Assembly: GCA_039930465.1 (NCBI GenBank)
Contig: JBDTTU010000063.1
Location: 1 to 24,597 of the forward strand
DNA: 24,597 nt
DNA from: LMDS01 sp039930465
GTDB lineage: Bacteria > Pseudomonadota > Gammaproteobacteria > Burkholderiales > Burkholderiaceae_C
Reading direction: 5' to 3'
Shown here: positions 7,907-15,057 of the stretch, piece after piece
Layout of the letters: the number at the start of each line of letters is the position of its first letter
Position numbering within the stretch: the first letter of the stretch is position 1
Notes under the pieces: model-generated
Database searches by the model: none
What the model was told of the DNA's origin: nothing
The model's input: the letters and a program-made list of their open reading frames with translations, nothing else
Made by a program: the position numbers and the translations under genes

Positions 7907-8731
7907 ATGACTTTTGCGCTCGAACTGTGCGAACTCAGTCGCAGCTTCACCCTGAAGCGCGGGATCTTCCGTGCGCCCGGCGAGATCAAGGCGGTCGACA
8001 ACGTGTCGCTGCGCGTCGCGAAAGGCGAGACGCTGGGGCTGGTCGGCGAGTCCGGCTGCGGCAAGAGCACGCTGGCCAAGATGCTGCTGGGCCTGCTCGC
8101 GCCGAGCTCGGGCAAGGTGCTGCTGCACGGCCAAGAGATTGACCCGCGCCAGCGCCGCGCCCATGCGCGCCAGATCCAGCCGATCTTCCAGGACCCGTAC
8201 TCGTCGCTGAACCCGCGCCGCACCGTGGCCGACATCGTCGGCGTGCCACTGCGCATCCACGAGGTCGGTTCGCGTGCCGAGCAGCAGCGCGCGGTGCGCG
8301 AGACGCTCGACCTCGTCGGCATGCCCGAGCGCACGCACCAGCAGTACCCGAACCAGCTCTCGGGCGGGCAGCGCCAGCGCGTCGCGATCGCACGCGCGCT
8401 GGTGTTGCGGCCCGACATCCTGGTCTGCGACGAGCCGACCTCGGCGCTCGATGTCTCGGTGCAGGCGCAGATCCTGAATCTGCTGATGGACCTGAAGGCC
8501 GAGTTCGGCCTGACCTACTTCTTCATCAGCCACGACCTCGGCGTGGTCGAGCACCTGGTCGACCGCGTGGCCGTGATGCACCGCGGCGCCATCGTCGAAC
8601 TGGGCACGCGCGAACAGGTCTTCGCGCGGCCCGAACACCCCTACACCCGCGCGCTGCTGGCCTCGGCGCTGACGCCCGAACCCGGTCTCGGCATCCCCGA
8701 GATCAACCCACCCGAAGGAATCGCCGCATGA
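7907..8731 (+). CDS. DppF-type ABC transporter ATP-binding protein, short C-terminus
   Basis: 274-residue second ATPase. The start at ATG 7907 is set by homology (LELCELSRSFTLKRG); the frame is open back to 7781, but that part matches nothing. Motifs: Walker A GESGCGKSTLA, Q-loop FQDPYSSLNPRRTV, signature LSGGQRQRV, Walker B ILVCDEPTSALDV, and H-loop FISHDLGVV. It forms the ATPase pair with the DppD-type subunit. It ends soon after HPYTRALLASALTPEP and lacks the cysteine-bearing C-terminal extension that many DppF/OppF proteins and the upstream subunit carry. The C-terminus is therefore shorter than usual, though the ATPase core is intact. Its stop overlaps the start of the peptidase gene by 4 bp (ATGA). 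Confidence 0.93.
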   Translation: MTFALELCELSRSFTLKRGIFRAPGEIKAVDNVSLRVAKGETLGLVGESGCGKSTLAKMLLGLLAPSSGKVLLHGQEIDPRQRRAHARQIQPIFQDPYSSLNPRRTVADIVGVPLRIHEVGSRAEQQRAVRETLDLVGMPERTHQQYPNQLSGGQRQRVAIARALVLRPDILVCDEPTSALDVSVQAQILNLLMDLKAEFGLTYFFISHDLGVVEHLVDRVAVMHRGAIVELGTREQVFARPEHPYTRALLASALTPEPGLGIPEINPPEGIAA

Positions 8732-10131
8732 GTCGTCAACAAGCCATCACTCAAACCCTCGCCTGCTTCGACGACGGGCGCTTCCAGCAGGTGCTGGCGC
8801 GCCGCGTCGCGATGCACACCGAAAGCCAGGACGCCGCCAGCGGCCCCGCGCTGCACGCCTACCTGAGCGACGAGATCGCGCCACACCTCGAGCGCCTGGG
8901 CTTCAGCTGCCGCATCGTCGAAAACCCAGTCACGCCGCGCTGCCCGTTTCTGCTGGCCGAGCGCATCGAGCCCGGCGCCGCGTTCACGCTGCTGACCTAT
9001 GGCCACGGCGACGTGGTGCGCGGCTACGACGCGCAGTGGCGCGAGGGCCTGAGCCCGTGGGAGATCGTCGTCGACGGCAATCGCTGGTACGGCCGCGGCA
9101 CGGCCGACAACAAGGGCCAGCACACGATCAACCTGGTCGCGCTCGAGCAGGTGCTCGCGGTGCGCGCGGGCCAGCTCGGCTACAACGTCAAGATCATTCT
9201 CGAGATGGGTGAAGAGGCCGGCTCGCCCGGGCTGAACGAGGTCTGCGCGCAGCACCGCGAGCTGCTCGCGGCCGATCTTTTCATCGCCTCCGACGGTCCG
9301 CGCGTCGCGGCTTCGCGCGCGACGATGTTCCTCGGTTCGCGCGGCGTGTTCAATTTCGACCTGCATCTGAAGCTGCGCGACGGCGGCCACCACTCCGGCA
9401 ACTGGGGCGGGCTGTTGCGCAACCCCGGCATCCGGCTCGCGCACGCCATCGCAAGCCTGATCGACGCACATGGCCGCATCCTCGTGCCCGGCCTGCTGCC
9501 CACCGAGCTGCCCGTAAGCGTGCGCAGTGCGTTGAAAGACATCGAGGTCGGCGGCGGCCCCGGCGACCCCGAGATCGACCTCGATTGGGGCGAGCCCGGC
9601 CTGAGCCCGGCCGAGCGTGTGATCGGCTGGAACAGCCTCGAGGTGTTGGCCTTCACGACCGGCAACCCGGCCATGCCGGTGCACGCCATTCCGGCCGAGG
9701 CGCGCGCGCACTGTCACATGCGCTACGTCGTCGGCAGCGACGTGGCGAACTTCCTCACCCACATCCGCGCGCACCTCGATGCGCACGGTTTCGACGACGT
9801 CGAGCTGCGGTCGACCGACGTGCACATGCCCGCGACCCGGCTCGACCCCGACGACGCATGGGTGCGCTGGGGCCTGGCCTCGATGGAGCGCAGCACCGGC
9901 AAGCGGCCCGCGCTGTTGCCCAACCTGGGCGGGTCGCTGCCGAACGACGTGTTCTCCGAGACGCTGGGCCTGCCGACGCTGTGGGTTCCGCACTCGTACG
10001 CGGCCTGTTCGCAGCACGCGCCGAACGAGCACATCCTGGCCGACCTCACGCGCGAGTCGCTGCACATCATGGCCGGCATGTTCTGGGACCTGGCCGAGGA
10101 AGGGCCCGGCGTCATGAAGGCGCGCGCCTAG
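8728..10131 (+). CDS. M20-family metallopeptidase / amidohydrolase
   Basis: 467-residue zinc-dependent hydrolase of the M20 (ArgE/DapE/CPG2) family, predicted cytoplasmic because no signal peptide is visible. The expected metal and catalytic residues are present: His93 in YGHGDVV with Asp95, Asp127 in GRGTADNKGQ, Glu162-Glu163 in EMGEEAGS, Asp189 in ASDGPR, and His435 in APNEH near the C-terminus. The inserted lid/dimerisation domain lies roughly at residues 205-330. Its ATG overlaps the stop of the ABC ATPase (ATGA), which implies translational coupling and shared expression. The likely job is to hydrolyse the compound brought in by the transporter: a dipeptide, N-acyl amino acid or carbamoyl compound. 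Family alone cannot separate these. The gene's stop interlocks with the stop of the convergent E1 gene. Confidence 0.92.
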   Translation: MSRQQAITQTLACFDDGRFQQVLARRVAMHTESQDAASGPALHAYLSDEIAPHLERLGFSCRIVENPVTPRCPFLLAERIEPGAAFTLLTYGHGDVVRGYDAQWREGLSPWEIVVDGNRWYGRGTADNKGQHTINLVALEQVLAVRAGQLGYNVKIILEMGEEAGSPGLNEVCAQHRELLAADLFIASDGPRVAASRATMFLGSRGVFNFDLHLKLRDGGHHSGNWGGLLRNPGIRLAHAIASLIDAHGRILVPGLLPTELPVSVRSALKDIEVGGGPGDPEIDLDWGEPGLSPAERVIGWNSLEVLAFTTGNPAMPVHAIPAEARAHCHMRYVVGSDVANFLTHIRAHLDAHGFDDVELRSTDVHMPATRLDPDDAWVRWGLASMERSTGKRPALLPNLGGSLPNDVFSETLGLPTLWVPHSYAACSQHAPNEHILADLTRESLHIMAGMFWDLAEEGPGVMKARA

Positions 10132-12821
10132 ATCGAAGCGAGCGCGATGAGCCCATCGAGGCGGCGCCGGTCCGCGCCATCTTCCTGGCGCGGCGCCTCG
10201 GTCGTGGCCCGCAGGCTGGCCTGCACGATCGCGCGCGCGTCGACCTCGAAGTGCGCGCGCAGGGCGGCCCGCGAATCGCTGCGCCCGAAACCGTCCGTGC
10301 CCAGCGTCACGTAGCGCCGACCCTCGGGCACGAACGCCCGCACCATCTCGGGCAAGGCGCGAACGTAGTCGGTCGCCGCGATGATCGGGCCGACGCTCGA
10401 TGCCATCGTTCGAGCGAACCAGCTGTCCACCGTGGCGTGCGTGCCGCTGCGCCACAGGCGCTCCTGCTGGATGCCTTCGCGTGCCAGCTCGATGTAGCTC
10501 GTCACGCTCCACACGTCTGCCGCGATGCCGTGCTCGCGTTCGAGCGTCTCGGCGGCCTTCAGCACCTCGCCCATGATCGCGCCGCTGCCGAACAGTTGAA
10601 CGCGCTCCGCGAGGTCAGAACCCTTACGCAACAGGTACAGGCCGCGCAGCACGCCGTCGTGCGCGTCGGCGGGCAGGCTGGGGTTCGCTACGTTCTCGTT
10701 GGTCACCGTGACGTAGTAGAACTCGTCCACCTGGGCCTCGAGCATCTGGCGCGCGCCATAGTCGATGATCACGGCGAGCTCGCCGGCAAAGGCCGGGTCG
10801 TAGGCGCGACAGTTGGGAACCGTCGACGCCATCAGGTGGCTGCTGCCGTCCTGATGCTGCAGACCCTCGCCACCGAGCGTGGTCCGGCCCGACGTCGCGC
10901 CGATCAGGAAGCCGCGGGCACGTTGATCGGCGGCCGCCCAGATCAGGTCGCCGACGCGCTGAAACCCGAACATGCTGTAGTAGATGAAGAACGGAAGCAT
11001 CGCCAGCCCGTGCGTCGAATAGCTCGTGGCCGCGGCAGTCCAGGACGACAGCGCACCGGCTTCGCTGATGCCTTCCTCGAGGATCTGCCCGGAGACTTCC
11101 TCCTTGTAGAACAGCATCGACTCTGCGTCTTCGGGCTGATAGAGCTGGCCGAACGGCGCGTAGATGCCGACCTGCCGGAACAGGTTGGCCATGCCGAAGG
11201 TGCGGGCCTCGTCGGCGACGATGGGCACGACGCGCGGGCCGAGCACGGGGTCTTTCAGCATCGCGCCGAGCTGCCGCACGAAGGCCATCGTCGTGCTCAT
11301 GGGCTTGCCGTCGGCATGCAAGGCAAAGCCCGCCGTGCCCTCGAGTGAGGGCATCGCGACGTTCGGCGCCGTCCGCACTCGATGCGGCAGGCAGCCGCCG
11401 AGGGCCTCGCGCCGCGCCAAGAGGTAGCGCATCTCCGGGCTGTCGGCGGCCGGCTTGAAGAACTCGGCCCGCGCGACCTGCTCGTCGCTCAGTGGCAGCT
11501 GAAACCGCTCGCGGAAGGCCATCAGATCGTCGCGGTCCAGCTTCTTCTGCTGATGCGTCGTCATGCGCCCCTGGCCGCCCGTGCCCATGCCGTAACCTTT
11601 CATGGTCTTGGCCAGCACCACGGTCGGCTGACCGCGATGCCGCGCCGCGGCGGCGAATGCCGCGTGGATCTTCACCGGGTCGTGGCCACCGCGCCGCAGG
11701 CGATCGATGTCTTCGTCGTTCAGATGGGCCACCAGCGCCTTCAGTGCGGGGGTCTTGCTGAAGAACGTGCGGCGGTTGAAGGCGCCGTCGTTCGCGCTCA
11801 GGGTCTGGAACTCGCCATCGACGGTCTGCGCGAAGGCCTGCGCGATCGCGTGCCCGTGGTCGCGCGCCAGCAGCGCGTCCCACTCGGAGCCCCACAGGCA
11901 CTTCACGACGTTCCAGCCCGCGCCGGCGAACAGCGACTCGAGCTCGTCGACGATGCGACCGTTGCCGCGCACCGGCCCGTCCAGGCGCTGCAGGTTGCAG
12001 TTGATGACGAAGACGCAGTTGTCGAGCTTCTCGCGCGCCGCCAGGGTCAGCGCTGCGATCGATTCGGGCTCGTCCATCTCGCCGTCACCGAAGAATCCCC
12101 AGACCTTGCGGCCCGACGTGTCGAGCAGCTCGCGGTGCGCGAGGTAGCGCATGAAGCGCGCCTGGTAGATGGCGTTGATCGGCCCGATGCCCATCGAACC
12201 GGTCGGGAACTGCCAGAAGTCCGGCATCAGGTACGGATGCGGGTAAGAGGTCAGTCCTTGGACGCCCTGGCCCTCGGCCACGAGTTCCTGTCGGTAGTGC
12301 TGCAGTGCGCTCTCGGGCAACCTTCCTTCGAGATAGGCCCGTGCGTAAACGCCAGGCGCCGAGTGCGGCTGAAAGTACACCAGGTCACCGCCGTGTTCCG
12401 GCGTGCGCGCATGAAAGAAGTGCTGAAAGCCGACCTCGAACAGGTCTGCTGCCGATGCATAGCTCGCGATGTGGCCGCCCAGCTCACCGTGCGCCGCATT
12501 GGCGCGGATCACCATCGCCAGTGCATTCCAGCGGAGGATGGCGGAGAGGCGCCGCTCGATGTCGAGGTCGCCGGGGTAAGGCGGCTGCGCTTCGACACCC
12601 ACCGTGTTCAGGTACGGTGTGATGGGCTCGGGACGCCAGACCAGCTTGCGATGGCGTGCGTGGGCGAGCAGCGCGTCGAGCAGCGCCACGGCGCGATCGC
12701 GACCCGCCTGTGGGCCCCACGCGTCGAGCAGGCCGTCGAGCGCGTCGCACCATTCGCGCAACTCTTCGGGGTCGGGGGCATCGGGCGATCTGCCCGCGTC
12801 GAAGGGGTCGGGGTGAGCCAT
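10128..12821 (-). CDS. aceE: Homodimeric pyruvate-dehydrogenase-type E1 (2-oxoacid dehydrogenase E1)
   Basis: 897-residue thiamine-diphosphate enzyme, the length of bacterial AceE, matching along its whole length. E1 decarboxylates a 2-oxoacid and passes the acyl group to the lipoyl E2. The ThDP/Mg motif is GDGEMDEPES (residues 245-254) through NCN (274-276). The flexible active-site loop keeps its His (RMTTHQQKK, about His423). Further conserved blocks are VPIVADEARTFGM, YYSMFGFQRVGD, TSGRTTLGGEGLQHQDG and LGTDGFGRSDSR. No E2 or E3 gene is adjacent, so it either uses the cell's main complex or serves a special 2-oxoacid. Lying 18 bp after acdS suggests 2-oxobutyrate, as proposed for the AceE-like MdeB of Pseudomonas putida. 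The start has only a weak ribosome site; ATG 12821 fits the family. Confidence 0.93.
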   Translation of the reverse strand: MAHPDPFDAGRSPDAPDPEELREWCDALDGLLDAWGPQAGRDRAVALLDALLAHARHRKLVWRPEPITPYLNTVGVEAQPPYPGDLDIERRLSAILRWNALAMVIRANAAHGELGGHIASYASAADLFEVGFQHFFHARTPEHGGDLVYFQPHSAPGVYARAYLEGRLPESALQHYRQELVAEGQGVQGLTSYPHPYLMPDFWQFPTGSMGIGPINAIYQARFMRYLAHRELLDTSGRKVWGFFGDGEMDEPESIAALTLAAREKLDNCVFVINCNLQRLDGPVRGNGRIVDELESLFAGAGWNVVKCLWGSEWDALLARDHGHAIAQAFAQTVDGEFQTLSANDGAFNRRTFFSKTPALKALVAHLNDEDIDRLRRGGHDPVKIHAAFAAAARHRGQPTVVLAKTMKGYGMGTGGQGRMTTHQQKKLDRDDLMAFRERFQLPLSDEQVARAEFFKPAADSPEMRYLLARREALGGCLPHRVRTAPNVAMPSLEGTAGFALHADGKPMSTTMAFVRQLGAMLKDPVLGPRVVPIVADEARTFGMANLFRQVGIYAPFGQLYQPEDAESMLFYKEEVSGQILEEGISEAGALSSWTAAATSYSTHGLAMLPFFIYYSMFGFQRVGDLIWAAADQRARGFLIGATSGRTTLGGEGLQHQDGSSHLMASTVPNCRAYDPAFAGELAVIIDYGARQMLEAQVDEFYYVTVTNENVANPSLPADAHDGVLRGLYLLRKGSDLAERVQLFGSGAIMGEVLKAAETLEREHGIAADVWSVTSYIELAREGIQQERLWRSGTHATVDSWFARTMASSVGPIIAATDYVRALPEMVRAFVPEGRRYVTLGTDGFGRSDSRAALRAHFEVDARAIVQASLRATTEAPRQEDGADRRRLDGLIALASI

Positions 12822-12839
12822 CGCCGATGATGCCAGCGA

Positions 12840-13856
12840 TCAGCCGTTTCGGAAGAGGAAGCTGTAGGCGTTCAGTGCCGGCACGCCGCCCAGGTGCGCG
12901 TACAACACCTTCGAGCCCGCGGGGAACTCGCCGTTGCGCACCATGTCGATCATGCCGTGCATGGACTTGCCCTCGTACACCGGGTCGGTGAGCACGCCTT
13001 CCTGGCGGGCGCACAGGCGGATTGCTTCCAGCGTGCCTTCGCTCGGCAGGCCGTACTCGGGGCCGCCGTAGCGCGAATCCAGCACCACGTCTTTCTCGCT
13101 GATCGTCTGGCCCAGTTCAACGATCTCGGCGGTGTGGCGCGCGATGCGCAGGATCTGTGCGTGGGTCTTCTCGGGCTTGGCGGACGCGTCGATGCCGATC
13201 ACGCGTTGTGCGCGGCCGTCGGCGGCAAAGCCGACCACCATACCGGCCTGCGTGCTGCCGGTCACCGAGCACACGACGATGTAGTCGAACTTGAAGCCGA
13301 GTTCGGCCTCCTGGGCACGCACCTCTTCGGCAAAGCCGACGAAGCCCAGGCCGCCGAGCGGGTGCTCGGAGCAGCCCGCCGGAATCGGGAACGGCTTGCC
13401 GCCAGCGTTGCGCACGTCGGCCATCGCCTGCTCCCAGCTCGGGCGGATGCCGATGTCGAAACCGGCCGCGTCGAGGCGAACGTCCGCACCCATGATGCGC
13501 GACATCTCGATGTTGCCCACGCGGTCGTACACCGCGTCGGCGTAGTTGACCCAGTTCTCCTGGACCAGCACGCACTTCATGCCGAGGTGGGCAGCCACGG
13601 CGGCGACCTGACGCGTCTGATTCGACTGAATGCCGCCGATCGAAACAAGCGTGTCGCAGCCTTGTGCGATGGCCTCGGGGATGAGGTACTCCAGCTTGCG
13701 CGTCTTGTTGCCACCGAAGGCCAGGGCGCTGTTGCAGTCCTCGTGCTTGACATAGAGGTCGACCTTGCTGCCCAGGTGCGCGCTCAGCCGCTTCAAGGGG
13801 CGGATGGGGCTTGGACCGAAGGTCAGCGGATGGCGCGGGAATTTCTTCAGGTTCAT
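12840..13856 (-). CDS. acdS: 1-aminocyclopropane-1-carboxylate deaminase
   Basis: 338-residue PLP enzyme that opens the cyclopropane ring of ACC, the plant ethylene precursor, to give 2-oxobutyrate and ammonia. It lowers ethylene in plant-associated bacteria and provides nitrogen. The residues that separate true ACC deaminase from the related D-cysteine desulfhydrase are all present at canonical positions: Lys51 (PLP Schiff base, GGNKTRK), Ser78 (GIQSNQTR), Tyr268 (PEYGLPS), Tyr294 and Glu295 (DPVYEGKS), and Leu322 (AHLGGVPALN). The desulfhydrase would have Thr at the last two. Cytoplasmic, no signal peptide. It is divergent from acdR and first in an apparent two-gene operon with the E1 gene. 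No strong Shine-Dalgarno is seen before the ATG at 13856. Confidence 0.97.
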   Translation of the reverse strand: MNLKKFPRHPLTFGPSPIRPLKRLSAHLGSKVDLYVKHEDCNSALAFGGNKTRKLEYLIPEAIAQGCDTLVSIGGIQSNQTRQVAAVAAHLGMKCVLVQENWVNYADAVYDRVGNIEMSRIMGADVRLDAAGFDIGIRPSWEQAMADVRNAGGKPFPIPAGCSEHPLGGLGFVGFAEEVRAQEAELGFKFDYIVVCSVTGSTQAGMVVGFAADGRAQRVIGIDASAKPEKTHAQILRIARHTAEIVELGQTISEKDVVLDSRYGGPEYGLPSEGTLEAIRLCARQEGVLTDPVYEGKSMHGMIDMVRNGEFPAGSKVLYAHLGGVPALNAYSFLFRNG

Positions 13857-13995
13857 GGGGTGGCTCGCGAGGGTTGGGGCTGTGAGGAATGTTATGGAAT
13901 CTTGTGTTTTATAGGGTTGCGAACGGCGGACAATTTTCAGATCTTCGTTAAGAAAATGGCCGAAAGTTGAGATCTTTTATTTCTAGAATATCGAG
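13857..13995. promoter_or_regulatory. acdS/acdR divergent promoter with probable AcdR operator
   Basis: 139 bp, A/T-rich compared with the flanking genes. Two AGATCTT repeats at 13939-13945 and 13970-13976 start 31 bp apart, about three helical turns. The first lies within an inverted repeat, ATTTTC (13933-13938) and GAAAAT (13952-13957). The second is followed by the palindrome TTCTAGAA (13981-13988). A -10-like TATAAA for acdS is at 13913-13908 on the minus strand with no good -35, which would suit an activator bound just upstream. TAGAAT at 13984-13989 is a -10-like match for acdR, very close to its ATG. In-phase repeats fit an Lrp-type regulator; binding by AcdR is inference. Confidence 0.6.
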
Positions 13996-14505
13996 ATGAG
14001 CGCAACAAAACTCCGGAAGACAACTGTTAAATCAGGTTCGCTCGCGCACGAGATCGATCGCACCGACAAGGCGATCCTGCGGTCCCTGCAACGTGACGCG
14101 TCGACGACCAACGTCGCCTTGGCTGCCAAGGTGAATCTGAGCGCGCCGGCCTGCTTGCGACGCGTCGAGCGCCTCAAGCAGTTGGGCTTGATCTCGGGCA
14201 TCGTCGCGCTGCTGCACCCCGCGGCACTCGACGCTGGCATGCTCGTGCTGATCGGTGTCGTGCTCGATCGATCGACGCCGGATTCATTCGCGCTCTTCGA
14301 GAAGGCGGCCGCCAAGGTCTCGGGATGCATGGAATGCCACGTCGTCACCGGCGAGTTCGACTACTTCATGCTCGTGCGCACGCGCGACAACGACAGCTTC
14401 AACCAACTCCATGCGACGCAACTGCTGCATCTTCCTGGAGTGCGCCAGATCCGGTCCTTCATGGTGCTCAAGCAGGTGCTGTCGACGACACAGCTTCCGA
14501 TCTGA
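13996..14505 (+). CDS. acdR: Lrp/AsnC-family regulator of ACC deaminase (AcdR)
   Basis: 169-residue Lrp/AsnC regulator. The N-terminal helix-turn-helix spans about residues 18-65 (EIDRTDKAILRSLQRDAS, then LSAPACLRRVERLKQLGLI). The C-terminal RAM (effector-binding, oligomerising) domain covers about residues 80-160 (VTGEFDYFMLVRTRD, LPGVRQIRSFMVLKQV). Genes of this type next to and divergent from acdS are AcdR, known to switch on acdS in response to ACC and to be affected by Lrp and oxygen-linked regulators in some strains. The start at ATG 13996 is only a few bases after a -10-like TAGAAT and has no clear ribosome site, so the transcript could be nearly leaderless. Assignment rests on both family and position. 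Confidence 0.92.
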   Translation: MSATKLRKTTVKSGSLAHEIDRTDKAILRSLQRDASTTNVALAAKVNLSAPACLRRVERLKQLGLISGIVALLHPAALDAGMLVLIGVVLDRSTPDSFALFEKAAAKVSGCMECHVVTGEFDYFMLVRTRDNDSFNQLHATQLLHLPGVRQIRSFMVLKQVLSTTQLPI

Positions 14506-14551
14506 CGTCGCGGACGAGCAGATCACCATCTCGATACGAAGGGGTACCGAC

Positions 14552-14940
14552 ATGGCGCCGATTTTTCACATCATCACCGGGGCCCCGGACCCGGTGGCGC
14601 CGTTCAGCCATGCCGTCGAGGTGGATGGCTGGGTATTCGTGACAGGACAGATGCCCTTCGTCGGCACGTCGACGAACCGTATCCACAAAGGATCGAGGCG
14701 CAGACGCGCCAAGTGATGAACAACCTCGAAGCCGTGCTGAAGGACTACAGGCTGGGCCTTGTCAACGCGGCGTCAGTACGTGTTTGCCTGACAGCATTCG
14801 AAGAAGACCAAGCGCTTCGTCGTGATCGCCTGAGGGGCCACAAAGGGATCCGCGCCAACATATGGGCGGCACCTCCGCAGTGCCTGCGATACATGAGTGA
14901 GCAGCGACCACTGGTGTTGATTCAGGCCATTGTGTGCTGA
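14552..14940 (+). pseudogene. Frameshifted and decayed RidA-family (YjgF/UK114) gene
   Basis: RidA proteins hydrolyse reactive enamine/imine intermediates released by PLP enzymes. A good ribosome site (AAGGGG, 14539-14544) precedes ATG 14552. The first frame reads MAPIFHIITGAPDPVAPFSH, then EVDGWVFVTGQMPF, a typical RidA beginning, and is lost at about 14665-14675. The family sequence resumes in another frame with DEPYPQRIEAQTRQVMNN, LEAVLKDYRLGLVNAASV and RVCLTAFEED. After about 14810 the similarity fades, and the usual catalytic Arg block (PARTCIGV) is not intact. A single net frameshift plus later decay explains this; the gene is probably inactive. It sits 46 bp after acdR on the same strand, so it may once have been co-transcribed with it. 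Confidence 0.8.
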
Positions 14941-14945
14941 TGGCC

Positions 14946-15038
14946 GACCAGCGTCCCAACATCGTGCAGCGGCTGGAGTACGGGTGTCGGCGTACCCACG
15001 CTGGTGATCACCAGCATCGGCGCGTGCCTGAGCAGGAC
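14946..15038 (-). pseudogene. Internal fragment of a nitronate-monooxygenase-like gene
   Basis: Read on the minus strand, this stretch gives VLLRHAPMLVITSVGTPTPV followed by LQPLHDVGTLV. It aligns with residues of the intact flavoprotein gene at 20349-21344, which has CLVRHRVELVITSVGSPTPV and then IPALHDIGCLV. Homology ends abruptly on both sides: the frame closes soon after and neither N- nor C-terminal parts are present nearby. The nucleotide sequences differ clearly, so it is not a recent copy of the intact gene. It is a relic at the junction between the ACC region and the CoA operon. Confidence 0.6.
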
Positions 15039-15057
15039 CGACACTCCTTTCTTTCTT

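Noticed and set aside
8641..10512. 623-codon minus-strand frame across the M20 gene
   Set aside because: Antisense shadow of the M20 gene and part of the E1 end; no domain.
12840..13856. D-cysteine desulfhydrase instead of ACC deaminase
   Set aside because: Glu295 and Leu322 are present where the desulfhydrase has Thr, and acdR is adjacent.
14762..14962. 66-codon minus-strand frame opposite the ridA remnant
   Set aside because: No family similarity except where it abuts the flavoprotein fragment, which is read in a different frame.
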